From assembly GCA_003611955.1 (NCBI GenBank), contig RAZE01000001.1, positions 62,001 through 126,000 on the forward strand: 64,000 nt of DNA. The letters are read 5' to 3'. The notes below the pieces were generated by a model that was not told the DNA's origin, did no database searches, and saw nothing but the letters and a program-made list of their open reading frames with translations. This document shows positions 19,411 to 26,911 of the stretch, one piece after another. The stretch is from a bacterium 1XD8-76 (lineage in GTDB: Bacteria > Bacillota > Clostridia > Lachnospirales > Lachnospiraceae). Numbering within the stretch: position 1 is the first letter of the stretch; the number at the start of each line of letters is the position of its first letter. Both the position numbers and the translations under genes were made by a program.

Positions 19411-20103
19411 CTACTTTTTTTCATCCTGTCTGTTCGCCCCCTGATATTCCGACAGTTGCTTCTGAAACAGGAGGTGATACCACTTACTCAACAGCTTCTT
19501 TAAAAAGGGTTCTTTCTCTCCTCCCGACAACACACGATGGTCCAGCGCAAGCCATATCTCCGCGTTCAGGATCCTTTTCATCCCCTCCATCATCCGCATC
19601 TGATGTTCAAATCCCATTCTGGATATCACTGCCACCGGCGCAAGCTCATTCACCCGGTTCGCGATGTCGTCCCACTCCTCCTGAACGATGCCGTCGGCTA
19701 CACTCCTGCCGATAATATTCAGGCCTTCACGGACCCCCTTCAAATCCGCTTCCAGTTCCTCAAGTTTCTCCTCCGACTCCGCGAGCAGATACAAAGATTT
19801 CTTTCCTCTCCCGAGGCGTTTCAAAACTTCCCTGATATAACTCTGGTCCTCCACCTCATGAATGCGGTCCTTTGTCCTGATGCCAGCCTGCTTTACGATC
19901 TCCGCATCGGTCCAGACGATCAGATCCGCATCCGCCATCCATGCCTGCTGTTCCTCAGAGACTCCGACCCCCACCAGAATCTTTGCGGAAATAAAAAGAA
20001 TCGTATTCAGAGAACCGCTCCCCAGAAAACGATCGGTAATACCGACTGCCTCCCGCACAGAGTAATCCGTCAGATTCATCCCCAATATATTAATTTTCTG
20101 CAT
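19411..20103 (-). CDS. WecG/TagA/CpsF-family glycosyltransferase-like protein (divergent)
   Basis: A 230-residue protein with the overall layout of WecG/TagA/CpsF enzymes, which transfer N-acetylmannosaminuronate-type sugars to lipid carriers. It begins INILGMNLTDYSVREAV, has an MADADLIVWTDAEIVKQAG stretch where the family has its Asp-containing motif, and GRGKKSLYLLAESEEKLEEL in the nucleotide-sugar half. Several usual motif residues (for example the TPNPE element) are not obvious, so it may be a divergent or inactive member. It is a single-gene unit with its own promoter and terminator. Confidence 0.65.
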   Translation of the reverse strand: MQKINILGMNLTDYSVREAVGITDRFLGSGSLNTILFISAKILVGVGVSEEQQAWMADADLIVWTDAEIVKQAGIRTKDRIHEVEDQSYIREVLKRLGRGKKSLYLLAESEEKLEELEADLKGVREGLNIIGRSVADGIVQEEWDDIANRVNELAPVAVISRMGFEHQMRMMEGMKRILNAEIWLALDHRVLSGGEKEPFLKKLLSKWYHLLFQKQLSEYQGANRQDEKK

Positions 20104-20157
20104 ACGGCTCCTTCCACGAAAAAACTCTCCCCTGTTTTTTCACGTCTATACATGTCC

Positions 20158-20186
20158 AGTATACCAGATGCTGACCGTTTTATCAA
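20158..20186 (-). promoter_or_regulatory. Promoter of the WecG/TagA-like gene
   Basis: Minus-strand TTGATA (20186-20181) and TATACT (20163-20158) with 17-base spacing. Its -35 box lies two bases from the -35 box of the divergent promoter. Confidence 0.6.
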
Positions 20187-20188
20187 GA

Positions 20189-20217
20189 TTGACAAAAATC
20201 CGCCTTACCTCTATACT
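20189..20217 (+). promoter_or_regulatory. Promoter of the YjfB-like gene
   Basis: TTGACA and TATACT with 17-base spacing, 42 bases before the start codon. It is back-to-back with the minus-strand promoter. Confidence 0.68.
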
Positions 20218-20258
20218 GGTATTATACTAAACATATGCGTATAAAGGAGAGATGTCAT

Positions 20259-20459
20259 ATGGATATTGCCGGCTTGTCAACTGTTATGTCTATGTCCAAT
20301 CTTCAGACCGACTGGGGAATGAAGATGCTGGATAAGACGATGGATACCGCTAATGTACAGGGTTCGCAGTTAGCTCAGATGATCGCATCTGTCCCGACTG
20401 CACAGATGGAACTTTCCGTCAATCCTTACATCGGAAGTCAGTTTGACGTCCGCATATAG
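20259..20459 (+). CDS. YjfB-family small protein
   Basis: A 66-residue protein starting MDIAGLSTVMSMSNLQTDWG, with a Met/Gln-rich middle and ending PYIGSQFDVRI. This matches the YjfB family of short Firmicute proteins of unknown function, often linked with motility regulons. ATG 20259 follows AAGGAGA by 8 bases. An ATG eight codons earlier has no ribosome binding site. It has its own promoter and terminator. Confidence 0.75.
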   Translation: MDIAGLSTVMSMSNLQTDWGMKMLDKTMDTANVQGSQLAQMIASVPTAQMELSVNPYIGSQFDVRI

Positions 20460-20473
20460 TTGCGGTAAACGAA

Positions 20474-20507
20474 GACAGACAGGATATTCTATGTTCTGTC
20501 TGTTTTT
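20474..20507 (+). terminator. Terminator after the YjfB-like gene
   Basis: ACAGACAG/CTGTCTGT stem followed by five T residues, 15 bases past the stop codon. Confidence 0.75.
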
Positions 20508-20531
20508 CGTTCCTGCCATGGAGGAATAGAA

Positions 20532-21590
20532 ATGTTTTCCAGAAAACACTCGACGATAACCAAGGGGATACTGATACTCCTCATGCTGGCGCATCACGCT
20601 TTTTCCCCGGATATGATGTCGCTCTACCAGGTGAAGACCCTGATTTCAAATCCTGTTCTGGTGACCCAGATCATCACCTTTTTTAAGATCTGCGTCGCCG
20701 GCTTTTCTTTTCTCACCGCTTTCGGCATCACACGGACCCTGAAGAGCAAAAATCCGCAGACCGCCGCGGAAAACATATCCGCCGTAGCCAGGCGGCTTCT
20801 CAAACTGGAATCCGTCGTCATCATCATCTATGTCGCGGCGGTTCTGTACAAACAGTTCGTGATGCGGGAGTCCATCGCTCTCTTTTACGCCGAAGCCGAC
20901 ATGGATCCCGCCCATATTCTGCTCAGTATGTGCATCGATGGCCTGGGGCTTGCCGCGTATATGGGCATCGTTCCCCTGAACGTCACCTGGTGGTATCTGT
21001 CCTACGCCGTTCTGCTGATCGCAGTGATGCCCTTCGTGTACAAGGCCTACGAAAAGTTTCGGTATCTTCTGCTGCCCGCCGCCTGTATGCTGTCCCTCGC
21101 TATCCCCAATATGCGGGTGGAATTCTGGTGTTATCTGCCGACGGTTTTTCTGGGATGCGCTTTCGCCTACGAAGACTGGTTTGAGAAATGGAGAGACTGG
21201 CACTCCGGAAATAAAACAATAAAGACAGGCAAATTTATCGCCTGTCTGTCTCTGCTGTATCTGTCCTACCTTCTCAGCAAGTACACCGCCCTGGAGTTCA
21301 GCTATCTGTTTGTATTCGCGATCCCGTACATGGTCTACGAATTCATCGCCTCTGTCCCGGGGCTTAACCTGTGTCTGGAATTTCTGGGAAAGCATTCCGC
21401 CAATATCTTCCTGGTACATACTTTTATCTACTATTATTTCTATCCCGATTTTATCTACTCCTTCGGGAGCACCTGGACAATACTGCCCCTGCTTCTCCTT
21501 CTCTCCCTGGGGATTTCCGTTCTGATCGAACTGTTGAAAAAATATACGGGCTACAACAGACTCATAGAGAAACTTTACATCAAAATCTGA
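20532..21590 (+). CDS. Acyltransferase-3 family membrane protein
   Basis: A 352-residue polytopic protein with about ten hydrophobic segments and an N-terminal GILILLMLAHHAFSP, matching the acyltransferase-3 (OafA/WecH) fold in which the His of this first helix is functional. Such proteins O-acylate surface sugars or lipids, but the substrate is not visible. GGAGG precedes ATG 20532. Its 3' end overlaps the convergent CPBP gene by 16 bases. Confidence 0.82.
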   Translation: MFSRKHSTITKGILILLMLAHHAFSPDMMSLYQVKTLISNPVLVTQIITFFKICVAGFSFLTAFGITRTLKSKNPQTAAENISAVARRLLKLESVVIIIYVAAVLYKQFVMRESIALFYAEADMDPAHILLSMCIDGLGLAAYMGIVPLNVTWWYLSYAVLLIAVMPFVYKAYEKFRYLLLPAACMLSLAIPNMRVEFWCYLPTVFLGCAFAYEDWFEKWRDWHSGNKTIKTGKFIACLSLLYLSYLLSKYTALEFSYLFVFAIPYMVYEFIASVPGLNLCLEFLGKHSANIFLVHTFIYYYFYPDFIYSFGSTWTILPLLLLLSLGISVLIELLKKYTGYNRLIEKLYIKI

Positions 21591-22525
21591 GCCGCCGTCT
21601 CTATCCCGATATAGACAAGCGCCAGAGCCACGCCTATCGCCAGGCACACGCTCCACAGCCTCCCGCCCCGGTTTTTTCTCGACGCCCAGATCGTCCGCAG
21701 AAAGTTCTGTTTCCCCTCGTTGGAGGCGATCCAGGTCACCACACAGAAGGCGATCGAGGTACATACCACCGCAAGCAGCAGGTAGACCGCTATCGCAAAC
21801 ATCAGCTCGCTTCCGCCAAAGCTCTCCAGCTCTTCTTCCATAAGCTCCGGAACTAATTTATCCTCCAGAAACAGCAGACACACGCTCTGTCCGTTAAAAA
21901 TGAAATGTACGATAAACGGAGCCCAGGTAGATCCGGCCGCCTCCGCAAGCAGCGCCATCATAGTTCCCAGAAGCAGCGCATACGCCGCCTGATTGAGATT
22001 CATATGCATCAGAGCAAACAATATCCCGGATATTACAATGGCTCCGAAAATATTGCCGGTCTTCCGAAATCCCCTGAAGAACGCTCCCCGAAAGACTACT
22101 TCCTCGCAAAACGGTCCGAAAACCGCCATGATCGTAAACATGACAACAAAGGGGACATTCAAAATGTCCCCCGAAAGATTTGCTACTGTATTATCCACGA
22201 ATATCATGGATATCGCATTGGCCAGCGTTGTCAATGGCATCAGTAAAAATGTATAAAGGACTGTCATAAGAGCCGTAGATATTTTTATACGCCGAAACCC
22301 CAATATATCCCTGAAAACTTTTTCATCCCTGAACTTTCTGCGCCCGATCAGCAGCATGAACGCCAGGGGCAGGACATTCACAGATTGCGACACTATCAAA
22401 TTTTCTACTATCCCTAAATTCCTTCCCGCCGGATTGCTCATATAATATACCGTTATACCAAATATCAGCAAAAAGGAGCATAGCATCTGAAGCAGGAAAG
22501 TAACTCCGATCCTTCTACTGTTCAT
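21575..22525 (-). CDS. CPBP-family intramembrane protease
   Basis: A 316-residue polytopic protein with the CPBP/Abi (Rce1-like) motifs in order: FCEEVVFRGAFFRGF, then FALMHMNLNQAAYALLLG, then APFIVHFIFNG. The glutamates and histidines of all motifs are present, so activity is likely. Bacterial roles include bacteriocin immunity and processing of membrane proteins. It lies 5 bases after the HPr-like gene and probably shares its transcript. Confidence 0.88.
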   Translation of the reverse strand: MNSRRIGVTFLLQMLCSFLLIFGITVYYMSNPAGRNLGIVENLIVSQSVNVLPLAFMLLIGRRKFRDEKVFRDILGFRRIKISTALMTVLYTFLLMPLTTLANAISMIFVDNTVANLSGDILNVPFVVMFTIMAVFGPFCEEVVFRGAFFRGFRKTGNIFGAIVISGILFALMHMNLNQAAYALLLGTMMALLAEAAGSTWAPFIVHFIFNGQSVCLLFLEDKLVPELMEEELESFGGSELMFAIAVYLLLAVVCTSIAFCVVTWIASNEGKQNFLRTIWASRKNRGGRLWSVCLAIGVALALVYIGIETAAQILM

Positions 22526-22530
22526 TTATG

Positions 22531-22767
22531 TTAGTCATTCTCCATCATGAAGTTTACAAGTTTACCGATATCTTCCGCCTCATATGCGATGATCTCCAGC
22601 TCAGGGATCTCACCGTTGGAGAAGATGTTTGCCATGGATACATACTGGGACAGTTTGGATTTCAGATTTAATCTGTCTCCCTCACCTGTAACCAGCTCCA
22701 CCTTGCCTGCGCAGCCATCAACTACCTTGAAAAACTTTTCGATGTCCTTAATGTTCTGTACTTTCAT
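22531..22767 (-). CDS. HPr-fold protein without the phospho-histidine
   Basis: A 78-residue protein whose second half (LNLKSKLSQYVSM and PELEIIAYEAEDIGKLVNFM) follows the HPr pattern around the Ser46 helix and the last strand and helix. The first half has no HARP-type histidine motif, so it cannot act as a PTS phosphocarrier. An AAAGGAG site precedes the ATG. A 12-base palindrome resembling a catabolite-response element lies upstream of its promoter. It is probably co-transcribed with the CPBP protease. Function is unknown. Confidence 0.6.
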   Translation of the reverse strand: MKVQNIKDIEKFFKVVDGCAGKVELVTGEGDRLNLKSKLSQYVSMANIFSNGEIPELEIIAYEAEDIGKLVNFMMEND

Positions 22768-22834
22768 TTCGTACTCCTTTCTCCCTGCGTGTCTTTGCAG
22801 GAACCAAAATCAATCATTTCTGTTTACAAGATTG

Positions 22835-22862
22835 ATTTTACTCAATTTTTTCCAAAATGCAA
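22835..22862 (-). promoter_or_regulatory. Promoter of the HPr-like gene
   Basis: Minus-strand TTGCAT (22862-22857) and TAAAAT (22840-22835) with 16-base spacing, about 65 bases before the start codon. Confidence 0.5.
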
Positions 22863-22868
22863 TAGTTG

Positions 22869-22880
22869 GAAAACGTTTTC
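22869..22880. promoter_or_regulatory. cre-like palindrome
   Basis: GAAAACGTTTTC is a perfect 12-base palindrome with the central CG and A/T arms of catabolite-response elements, but the outer TG/CA bases do not match. It lies 6 bases upstream of the -35 box of the HPr-like gene, where CcpA can act as an activator. Confidence 0.4.
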
Positions 22881-22938
22881 TCTCTTTTTTTCTTATTTTT
22901 TTCAAAAACAATTTTTCCACTTGGCAATAATGTATAGT

Positions 22939-23772
22939 TTACTTCGTTTTGCGGATAACTTTTTCACCAATTTCAATACGATGTTCTTTGTACAGACGGC
23001 CCGCTGCGCGTTTAAACTCATTTTTGCTCATACCTGTCTCCCTGCGAATCACCTCGGGATCCGCCTTATCCGAGAAAGGCAGTACGCCGTCAGATCTTTC
23101 TATGATCTTCATCAGTTTTTCCGCGTCCTCATCGATCTGGAGATACGCTTTCTTCCGCACGGAAAGATCCAGCTTGCCATCCTCCTTCACTTCCGTGACC
23201 CGCGCAGTAATCACTTCTCCCACCTGAAATTCCTTCTCCCCATACATCTGTTTTTTGGGAATCAGTGCGGAATATCTGTCGTCCACAGCCACAAACGTAC
23301 CAAAGTTGCCGCTGATCTCATAAATGCGCCCCGTCACCGTATCCTCTCTGTGATACGGGCTGTCCGACTTCAGGTAGTGATAGAGCTTCATGGTGGCGCA
23401 TAATCTTCCGCTCTTATCTATATACAATGCCGCCAGACAGTCCTCCCCGGGTTTCACGCGGTATGTCTGTTCCCGGAACGGCAGCAGAAGCTCTTTCTCA
23501 AGTCCCCAGTCCAGAAATGCGCCTATCTTCGTCACATCCGACACCTTTAAGAGGGCCACCTCCCCCAGCCTCAATTTGGGCATGTTAGTCGTCGCGATAA
23601 GCCGGTCGGAGGAATCTCTGTAAATAAAGACCTCCAGTTCGTCCCCCTTCTTTGCCCCCTCCGGCACCTGCTTCCCCGGCAGAAGAACTTTTTCTTTTTC
23701 ATCCCCCAGATAGACGCCGAAATCCACCTCTTTCACAATCGCCAGCTTTTGCCGTTTCCCTAATTCTATCAT
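22939..23772 (-). CDS. CvfB-family S1-domain RNA-binding protein
   Basis: A 277-residue protein with successive S1-like beta-barrel domains (about 1-60, 65-130 and 140-215) and a C-terminal winged helix (about 225-277, GMSKNEFKRAAGRLYKEHRI). This is the CvfB/YitL layout, which binds RNA and affects virulence and regulation in staphylococci. ATG 23772 is used. GTG 23781 nine bases earlier is nearly as good because the ribosome site (GGAG) sits between the ideal distances for both. Confidence 0.88.
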   Translation of the reverse strand: MIELGKRQKLAIVKEVDFGVYLGDEKEKVLLPGKQVPEGAKKGDELEVFIYRDSSDRLIATTNMPKLRLGEVALLKVSDVTKIGAFLDWGLEKELLLPFREQTYRVKPGEDCLAALYIDKSGRLCATMKLYHYLKSDSPYHREDTVTGRIYEISGNFGTFVAVDDRYSALIPKKQMYGEKEFQVGEVITARVTEVKEDGKLDLSVRKKAYLQIDEDAEKLMKIIERSDGVLPFSDKADPEVIRRETGMSKNEFKRAAGRLYKEHRIEIGEKVIRKTK

Positions 23773-23838
23773 CCCTCGCACCTGACTCCGGCAGATCGAT
23801 CCCTTCGCCTGCCCCCTGAGCCGTAAATCCTTTCTCTG

Positions 23839-24552
23839 TTATTTTCTTTTCCCGGTCAGTTCCACCACCGCATAAGGTTCGCCCTTCCGATCATTCAGGC
23901 TTATCACATAACTTCTCTCTCTCCTGTAAACCACCGGACAAAATACATCGCCAAGATACGCCTGCTTCTTATACTCCGCCCGAAGCCGCCGAACCTCGAA
24001 ATCCTCCTCCGGATACTCCAGCGCTATCTTTACATACTGCCCGTTGTTGACATGGTAGTTCGTATCAAGGTGGTGGCGCGTGATCACAAGCTCTGTCCCC
24101 GCCTCTCCTCCTTCCGGTATGGCTATCTTCCTCGGAAGATACTCCATATCAAGTCTCGCCTCAACCCGATAGCCATCTATCATCTCCTGCGATGGTCTCA
24201 TCGGTCTTCCCGATTTCAGATCAAGAAGCGTCCAGACAGAGTTCGCCGCCGCGATCCGCCTTCCCTCCTTATCTTCCATCCAGAAATTACGAAACCCGAT
24301 AAATCCCTTAAAATCATAAGGCAGAGTCCCCACCTTTACCCGCTCTCCGATCTCAGGATATCTCTCCACATCGATCTGCCAGGAGCTGAGCGCCCACACC
24401 TGTCCCAGTTCCATCAGATATTTCACGCCCAGGCCGAGATCCTCCGACTGAAAAGTGGAGCAGTCCTGAAAGTAATTCAGGAGCCCTTCCAGCGTCAGTT
24501 TATTTTCACAGTCCGCTTCACTGTATCTGATTCTCGCGTCAAAAACATACAT
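23839..24552 (-). CDS. Acyl-ACP thioesterase
   Basis: A 237-residue double hot-dog-fold protein. It starts FDARIRYSEADCENKLTLEG and has QDCSTFQSEDLG, the first-domain motif VWTLLDLKSGRPMRPS, and HHLDTNYHVNNGQYV in the second domain, which matches the catalytic Asn/His region of bacterial FatA-like thioesterases. It would release fatty acids from acyl carrier protein in the cytoplasm. No fatty-acid genes are nearby. Confidence 0.9.
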   Translation of the reverse strand: MYVFDARIRYSEADCENKLTLEGLLNYFQDCSTFQSEDLGLGVKYLMELGQVWALSSWQIDVERYPEIGERVKVGTLPYDFKGFIGFRNFWMEDKEGRRIAAANSVWTLLDLKSGRPMRPSQEMIDGYRVEARLDMEYLPRKIAIPEGGEAGTELVITRHHLDTNYHVNNGQYVKIALEYPEEDFEVRRLRAEYKKQAYLGDVFCPVVYRRERSYVISLNDRKGEPYAVVELTGKRK

Positions 24553-24615
24553 AGCATTTCTCCCCCCTCATTATATACTTAATTTTTCTTCCTGTTCAAG
24601 AAATTTTTCGGATAA

Positions 24616-24650
24616 ACGAAAAGCTCCGGAAGTGTTTCTCCCGAAGCTTC
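24616..24650 (-). terminator. Terminator after tRNA-Gln
   Basis: AGCTTCGGGAG pairs with CTTCCGGAGCT (with G-U pairs) and is followed by TTTTCG on the minus strand, about 25 bases after the tRNA. Confidence 0.65.
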
Positions 24651-24674
24651 ACTAGCAGGTCAACCCCTGCTTCG

Positions 24675-24746
24675 CAGGGCTACAAGGATTCGAACCTTGA
24701 AATGACGGAGTCAGAGTCCGTTGCCTTACCGTTTGGCGATAGCCCT
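24675..24746 (-). tRNA. tRNA-Gln (anticodon CTG)
   Basis: The minus strand folds into a full cloverleaf. The acceptor arms are AGGGCTA and TAGCCCT, the D arm is GCC/GGC, the anticodon stem is ACGGA/TCCGT around loop CTCTGAC (anticodon CTG), and the T arm is CAAGG-TTCGAAT-CCTTG. The body closely resembles other bacterial tRNA-Gln sequences. The CCA end is not encoded. It has a strong promoter and a terminator and stands alone. Confidence 0.93.
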
Positions 24747-24762
24747 TTAACTTACTTTAGGT

Positions 24763-24791
24763 ATTATACAGGATTGTTCTCAGAAATGCAA
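24763..24791 (-). promoter_or_regulatory. Promoter of tRNA-Gln
   Basis: Minus-strand TTGCAT (24791-24786) and TATAAT (24768-24763) with 17-base spacing, 16 bases before the mature tRNA. Confidence 0.72.
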
Positions 24792-24824
24792 GTACTTTTT
24801 TTAAATTTTTATCACATTCTTCTT

Positions 24825-25865
24825 TCATATATCCCTAATACCAGCAGACCCTTTCCCCGGAACACTTTCCAGCCAACGATAAGAAACCTGCGCCACCCCA
24901 AAAAGAAGGACCAAATAGATTATCATATTGATTCGGTCATCGATAAACGACAGGTTAAATGAACTTTCTATATAGCGGAACCAGCGAGCAAGAGGAACAT
25001 GCCACATATAGACAGATAAACCGCATTGCCCGATCCTCTGTATGATCCGAAGCGACAATAGTTTAACAATATGCTTTTCATAAACCGCTATGCCGATCAG
25101 ATTACTGCATATCAGCGTAATAATCCATCGCATATCGACAGGCAGCATTTTAAATACGAATACAACTGCAGCAATCAATCCCAAACTGACAATATGAAAC
25201 GTTAATACATACTTCCTGGTGACTTTGGGATTCCTTATAATCTCCGCCAGAATCACCCCCAGGAAAAAATTCATATATCCTTCGCCGCAAATGCGGTAAT
25301 GAAAAGGAATGTTCCACGCCTTTACTTCCAGGATCATCCCCCAGAAAACCAGAAAAATACATAACGGCATATAGACGGCAGAAAAACGATGTGAAAGTTT
25401 TCCAATCACGTAATATAAGATATAACATATCATCAAAACGCTTACAAACCATAAAGGTTGGTTATAGGGAGTGTCCTGCGAAAACCATCCGCTTGGCAAA
25501 ATCAAAGCAGTGGTGAGAAATTTCTTAATATCGAAAAGTTGAGCTCTATCCTTAAAGCATAGATAAAGCATCATCATAACATTTGTCAATAAATACATGG
25601 GAAGCCACTTGCATATGCGTTTGGATATATATTGAGAAAAAGTTATTGTCTGATCGATCACTCGTTCTTTATAGAAAAAAGCCACTAAGAAACCGCTCAC
25701 CATAAAAAATATGTAGTTTCCAAAATAACCGCCATATTGATATACCGGCCAGAGCAACGCATAAAACGCTGAGTGAAATACTTCGTTGATATGATAAAAT
25801 ACTAAACCTGTACAAAAAAGTGCTCTCAGGCCATCAATACCGATAAATCTGTTTTGTATCTCCAT
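24825..25865 (-). CDS. Acyltransferase-3 family membrane protein
   Basis: A 346-residue polytopic protein with the typical N-terminus FIGIDGLRALFCTGLVFYHI and the second motif FFMVSGFLVAFFYKER, both classic for the acyltransferase-3/OafA family. It has about ten transmembrane helices and would O-acylate an exported sugar or cell-wall component. Base composition is more AT-rich than the flanking genes, which may point to separate acquisition. AGGGAATAAAT precedes the ATG. It is distinct in sequence from the other family member at 20.5 kb. Confidence 0.88.
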   Translation of the reverse strand: MEIQNRFIGIDGLRALFCTGLVFYHINEVFHSAFYALLWPVYQYGGYFGNYIFFMVSGFLVAFFYKERVIDQTITFSQYISKRICKWLPMYLLTNVMMMLYLCFKDRAQLFDIKKFLTTALILPSGWFSQDTPYNQPLWFVSVLMICYILYYVIGKLSHRFSAVYMPLCIFLVFWGMILEVKAWNIPFHYRICGEGYMNFFLGVILAEIIRNPKVTRKYVLTFHIVSLGLIAAVVFVFKMLPVDMRWIITLICSNLIGIAVYEKHIVKLLSLRIIQRIGQCGLSVYMWHVPLARWFRYIESSFNLSFIDDRINMIIYLVLLFGVAQVSYRWLESVPGKGSAGIRDI

Positions 25866-25933
25866 ATTTATTCCCTACGATATATCTCAAATTCGATGAT
25901 CATACTTTTCCTGATATTACATACCATTTCAGG

Positions 25934-26659
25934 TCAGACCTGCCAGTACAATGCAGCTTTTTCCGCAGCACATTCTTTGCTGAGCTTATACTCTTTTATC
26001 AGCGCATTGATACCCTGCTCTCTGGAACCACTCAATTCTTTCACAGTGCGCAAAAGACTTTGAATCCCTTTCTCACGTTCTTCTGTTCTTCCCTCAATTT
26101 TCCCCTCTTCTTTCATATCCTCAAATGCTTTACACATGCTGTACTCTCCCTTCTCAAATTCTCTTTCTCACCAGAATATCTCAGGAATTCAAAGACATAC
26201 TGTAATTCAGAGCGGAATTGTTCAAAGCTGTCATAATCGTGGTAATCAAAGAGGTTCAGTCGATAGTTCGATATAAACGGAAAAATTCTATCCTCATTCC
26301 CGGCCACATTCAGCAGTTCATATAGTTCCTTTGCGCCATCCCATGGTTTTTCTTTTCCATAATATACCACGATTGTAATAACAGGAGTAAATTTGTCGCT
26401 CTTTCGCATGCTGGAAATAAATTCATCCTGTGTCAATCCCGCCGACTCGTTCCCGGATTGCGGCCCTTCTCTCCGCGCTCTTTCCAGATCGTTTTTCAAT
26501 CTCCGCCATTGTTTGTCATAGGCCATACTCTCCGTCCTGCTCGCTCAAATCCTGTGGCTTCACAACCCGCTCTCCCTCATACAGGATTCCGTTCACCAGA
26601 TCTGCAAAAATTTCCGGATTTTCCAGATAATCACTCTCATAGATATCTGCTTTACCCAT
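25934..26659 (-). pseudogene. Broken Rpn/PD-(D/E)XK nuclease family gene
   Basis: Three consecutive minus-strand frames together resemble one Rpn-type (transposase_31-like) nuclease. The N-terminal piece is MGKADIYESDYLENPEIFAD (26659 to stop 26516). A middle piece from 26526 contains TPVITIVVYYGKEKPWDGAK and the YVFEFLRYSGEKENL segment. A C-terminal piece from 26137 starts MCKAFEDMKEEGKIEGRTEE. Neighbouring frames overlap by 10-25 bases in different phases, and part of the nuclease core seems missing between the first two pieces. At least one deletion and one frameshift are needed, so the gene is probably dead. Confidence 0.65.
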
Positions 26660-26833
26660 GTCTTTCCTCCCTTTATTCTTTTTTCATATAAGGGAGTCTT
26701 TTGATTTCACGAATGTGACAAGAATTATCAGAAACATCAGAAGTTCCCAGATACGTGTCTATATACTACTACAAATAGCAGCATTTGGCAATGGGCATTT
26801 AAATTTATCTGTTTATTGATCGCTCCGTTTAAA

Positions 26834-26871
26834 AACCGGCCGGCATCACTTTCCTGTGATACCGACCGGTT
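26834..26871 (-). terminator. Terminator after the acidic surface protein gene
   Basis: A 38-base near-perfect hairpin (AACCGG...CCGGTT outer arms with ATCAC/GTGAT inside) followed by TTTTT on the minus strand. The 250 bases between here and the broken Rpn gene show no other feature. Confidence 0.78.
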
Positions 26872-26911
26872 ATTATGATCTACTTCTTTATCTTCTGATT
26901 TTCAGAGTTTT

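Noticed and set aside
20646-21764. 372-codon minus-strand frame opposite the first acyltransferase gene
   Set aside because: It is low in hydrophobic structure, rich in Gly/Gln/Asp, and antisense to a gene with clear helices and ribosome site.
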